Source: Candidatus Aminicenantota bacterium (GTDB lineage: Bacteria; Acidobacteriota; UBA4820; DSQY01). From it: DNA of 6,883 nucleotides. Below the pieces are notes generated by a model. It was not told where the DNA came from and did no database searches. It was given only the letters and a program-made list of their open reading frames with translations. Below, in pieces: positions 5,153-6,883 of the stretch. Location: positions 1 to 6,883 of the forward strand of contig DAHXMK010000235.1 of NCBI GenBank assembly GCA_027365515.1. The letters run 5' to 3'. A program made the position numbers and the translations under genes. How positions within the stretch are numbered: the first letter of the stretch is position 1; each line of letters opens with the position of its first letter.

Positions 5153-6550
5153 ATGACCGTGGCAAGGCGCGACGTCATTATTGATGAAGCGCCGATCTTC
5201 GAAACGATAGCGGCGTCGCAAAAGCAGAGCGCATCCCTGGTGAGGGACATTCTCGCGAAAGCGCAGGAGCTTCATGGCCTGGCGCCTGACGAGGTGGCTC
5301 CGCTCATGAACGTCTCGGATCCCGAACTGCTGGGAGAGCTTTTCAAGGCGGCCTCCGAAGTCAAAGAGGCGATTTACGGGAACAGGCTTGTTCTTTTCGC
5401 GCCGCTCTACATCTCGAACCTCTGCGCCAACGAGTGCCTCTACTGCGCGTTCCGCAACCGCAACGCGAAGGTCAAGCGGCGCGCGCTGAACCAGGACGAA
5501 ATCGCGGCGGAAATAAAGAGCCTCGTGGAACAAGGCCACAAGAGGGTCCTGTTGGTGGCGGGCGAGTCATACCCCGATGAGGGCTTTTCCTATGTCCTCA
5601 AATCAATCGAGACGATCTACGCCACCAGAAGCGGAAAGGGCGAGATTCGCCGCGTCAACGTCAACGTCGCGCCTCTTCCCGTCGAGGAGTTCAGGCAGCT
5701 CAAGGCCGCCAAGATAGGGACCTACCAGCTCTTTCAGGAAACGTACCACCAAGAGACTTACAAGAAGGTCCACCTCAAGGGGAAGAAGACCGATTACGAA
5801 TGGCGCGTCACCGCCATGGACCGGGCGATGGAGGCGGGCATAGACGACGTGGGAATAGGCGTGCTCTTCGGCCTCTGCGACTGGCGCTTCGAGATTCTCG
5901 CTCTGATGCAGCACATCGGCCACCTCGAAGCGAGGTTCGGCGTTGGCCCCCACACCATAAGCGTCCCGAGGCTCGAACCGGCCGTCGGGTCTCAGATGGC
6001 GAGCCACCCGCCCCAGCCGGTCTCGGACGTTGACTTCAGAAAAATCGTCGCGATTCTGAGGCTGGCGGTTCCATATACGGGAATCATCATGTCCACCAGG
6101 GAGACGGCCAAGATGCGGCGGGAGACTTTCGCCCTTGGCGTTTCGCAGATTTCGGCGGGAAGCCGGACCAACCCGGGTGGCTACGCCTCTCAAGAGAAAG
6201 AGGACGAGGCGCAATTCTGCCTTGGCGACCACAGGCCGCTCGACGAGGTGATCAGAGACGTTGCCTCGCTCGGGTACATCCCTTCGTTCTGCACGGCGTG
6301 CTACAGGCTGGGCCGCACCGGGGCCGATTTCATGGACCTCGCCAAGCCGGGGGAAATCAAATCCCACTGTTCGCCGAACGCGCTTTCCACGTTCATGGAG
6401 TACCTGATTGACTACGGTTCGGCCGAAAGCCGCACGCAAGGCGAATCGGTCATCGCGAACTCGCTGGCCAAGATGGACGACGTCCTCAGGGCCAAGACGG
6501 AAAGAATGCTGGCGATGGTTCGTGAAGGCCAAAGGGATGTGTACTGCTAG
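5153..6550 (+). CDS. hydG: [FeFe]-hydrogenase H-cluster radical SAM maturase HydG
   Basis: 465 residues, normal length for HydG. It is a radical SAM tyrosine lyase that splits tyrosine into p-cresol and dehydroglycine, then makes the CO and CN ligands on a dangler iron to give the Fe(CO)2(CN) synthon for the H-cluster. The radical SAM cluster motif is C91, C95, C98 (CX3CX2C, in CANECLYCAF), the HydG/ThiH spacing. The C-terminal auxiliary cluster motif is C380, C383, C406, exactly CX2CX22C, which separates HydG from ThiH; CYRLGRTGADFM follows the first pair as in the family. H267 in GPHTISVPR matches the histidine that binds the fifth iron in the Thermoanaerobacter enzyme. All catalytic signatures are intact, so it should be active. 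It is encoded directly after the kinase and 28 nt before hydF, consistent with coordinated production of HydA and its maturases. Confidence 0.97.
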   Translation: MTVARRDVIIDEAPIFETIAASQKQSASLVRDILAKAQELHGLAPDEVAPLMNVSDPELLGELFKAASEVKEAIYGNRLVLFAPLYISNLCANECLYCAFRNRNAKVKRRALNQDEIAAEIKSLVEQGHKRVLLVAGESYPDEGFSYVLKSIETIYATRSGKGEIRRVNVNVAPLPVEEFRQLKAAKIGTYQLFQETYHQETYKKVHLKGKKTDYEWRVTAMDRAMEAGIDDVGIGVLFGLCDWRFEILALMQHIGHLEARFGVGPHTISVPRLEPAVGSQMASHPPQPVSDVDFRKIVAILRLAVPYTGIIMSTRETAKMRRETFALGVSQISAGSRTNPGGYASQEKEDEAQFCLGDHRPLDEVIRDVASLGYIPSFCTACYRLGRTGADFMDLAKPGEIKSHCSPNALSTFMEYLIDYGSAESRTQGESVIANSLAKMDDVLRAKTERMLAMVREGQRDVYC

Positions 6551-6569
6551 CCTTGGCGGGATCGCATCT

Positions 6570-6573
6570 GGAG
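6570..6573 (+). promoter_or_regulatory. hydF: ribosome binding site favouring the hydF start at 6579
   Basis: GGAG lies 5 nt before the ATG at 6579. An in-frame ATG at 6537, overlapping the hydG end, has only a GGG directly against it and would add 14 residues not typical of HydF. Confidence 0.55.
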
Positions 6574-6578
6574 CGCTC

Positions 6579-6883
6579 ATGCAGCCTGCGCCGAAAAGCT
6601 TCCGCCTTCACGTAGGCATCTTCGGGCGGAGAAATGTCGGCAAGTCCAGCGTGCTCAACGCCATCACCGGCCAGGAAGTGTCCATAGTGTCGGAGACGGC
6701 CGGAACGACTACCGACCCCGTTGAAAAGCCGATGGAGCTTCTTCCATTCGGCCCTGTCCTCTTCATTGACACGGCCGGCGTTGACGACGAAGGGGCCCTC
6801 GGGAAGGAGAGGGTCCGCAAGACGAACATGGTTCTGGACAGGACGGAGCTGGCGGTGTTAGTCGCCGAGGCAGGCGAGTGGGG
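6579..6883 (+). CDS. hydF: [FeFe]-hydrogenase maturation GTPase HydF, N-terminal part (cut by window end)
   Basis: 101 complete codons are present, open to the last base; the full protein is usually about 400 residues. HydF is the scaffold that receives products of HydG and HydE, assembles the 2Fe precursor and delivers it to apo-HydA, using an N-terminal GTPase domain. The visible part is that domain: P-loop GRRNVGKS (G16-S23), switch region ETAGTTTDPV with T43-T45, and DTAG (D64-G67) of the G3 motif. The start MQPAPKSFRLHVGIFGRRNVGKSS without extension resembles HydF rather than Era or EngA GTPases, and TTTDPVEKPMEL is a HydF-type signature. The dimerisation and cluster-binding domains lie beyond the window, so their integrity cannot be judged. 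An alternative start at 6537 is less likely. Confidence 0.93.
   Translation, partial: MQPAPKSFRLHVGIFGRRNVGKSSVLNAITGQEVSIVSETAGTTTDPVEKPMELLPFGPVLFIDTAGVDDEGALGKERVRKTNMVLDRTELAVLVAEAGEW

Noticed and set aside
6551..6578. Promoter or terminator between hydG and hydF
   Set aside because: Only 28 nt, with no stem plus T-run and no convincing -35/-10 pair; it holds just the hydF ribosome site.
5603..6580. 325-codon minus-strand open frame opposite hydG
   Set aside because: Antisense to intact HydG cluster motifs, no domain signature; a shadow of codon bias.

Overview
The window is a tightly packed, all-plus-strand operon for a soluble NAD(H)-linked [FeFe]-hydrogenase, its candidate sensor kinase, and part of its H-cluster maturation machinery. 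Order: hydC (NuoE-like, 133-645), hydB (NuoF-like, 647-1846), hydA (catalytic subunit, 1843-3762), a cytoplasmic GAF histidine kinase (about 3830-5137), hydG (5153-6550) and the 5' part of hydF (6579 to the window end). Spacing is 1 nt (hydC-hydB), a 4-nt ATGA overlap (hydB-hydA), 67 nt with two GC-rich hairpins (hydA-kinase), 15 nt (kinase-hydG) and 28 nt (hydG-hydF). Most starts have clear Shine-Dalgarno sequences.

The organism is a strictly anaerobic or fermentative bacterium with a GC-rich genome. This follows from the oxygen-sensitive enzyme set, bacterial operon layout and G/C-rich third codon positions. I cannot name a phylum from the sequence. HydABC of this type typically evolves H2 from NADH (with or without reduced ferredoxin), or runs in reverse in H2 users, so a fermenter, syntroph or acetogen-like lifestyle is plausible.

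How the genes work together: HydB binds FMN and NAD(H) and passes electrons through its [4Fe-4S] cluster, with the HydC [2Fe-2S] cluster alongside, to the chain of Fe-S clusters in the N-terminal half of HydA and on to the H-cluster. HydG makes the CO/CN-bearing iron synthon from tyrosine, and HydF is the GTPase scaffold on which the 2Fe subcluster is completed before transfer to HydA. The third maturase, HydE, is not in the window. The kinase between hydA and hydG has no response regulator here; a role in sensing the redox or H2 state is only a guess.

Points of note: (1) bases 1-99 are an exact reverse complement of 760-858 inside hydB, which looks like a fold-back or assembly junction at the left edge; (2) HydB is a minimal 399-residue NuoF core lacking the accessory Fe-S domains of the Thermotoga-type bifurcating subunit; (3) the HydA L1 motif is TSCSPGW, with Ser at a position that is a cluster-ligating Cys in the clostridial enzyme; (4) two perfect hairpins separate the structural genes from the kinase/maturase half. 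There are no RNA genes, insertion sequences or CRISPR arrays, and no gene-free stretch over 300 bases.
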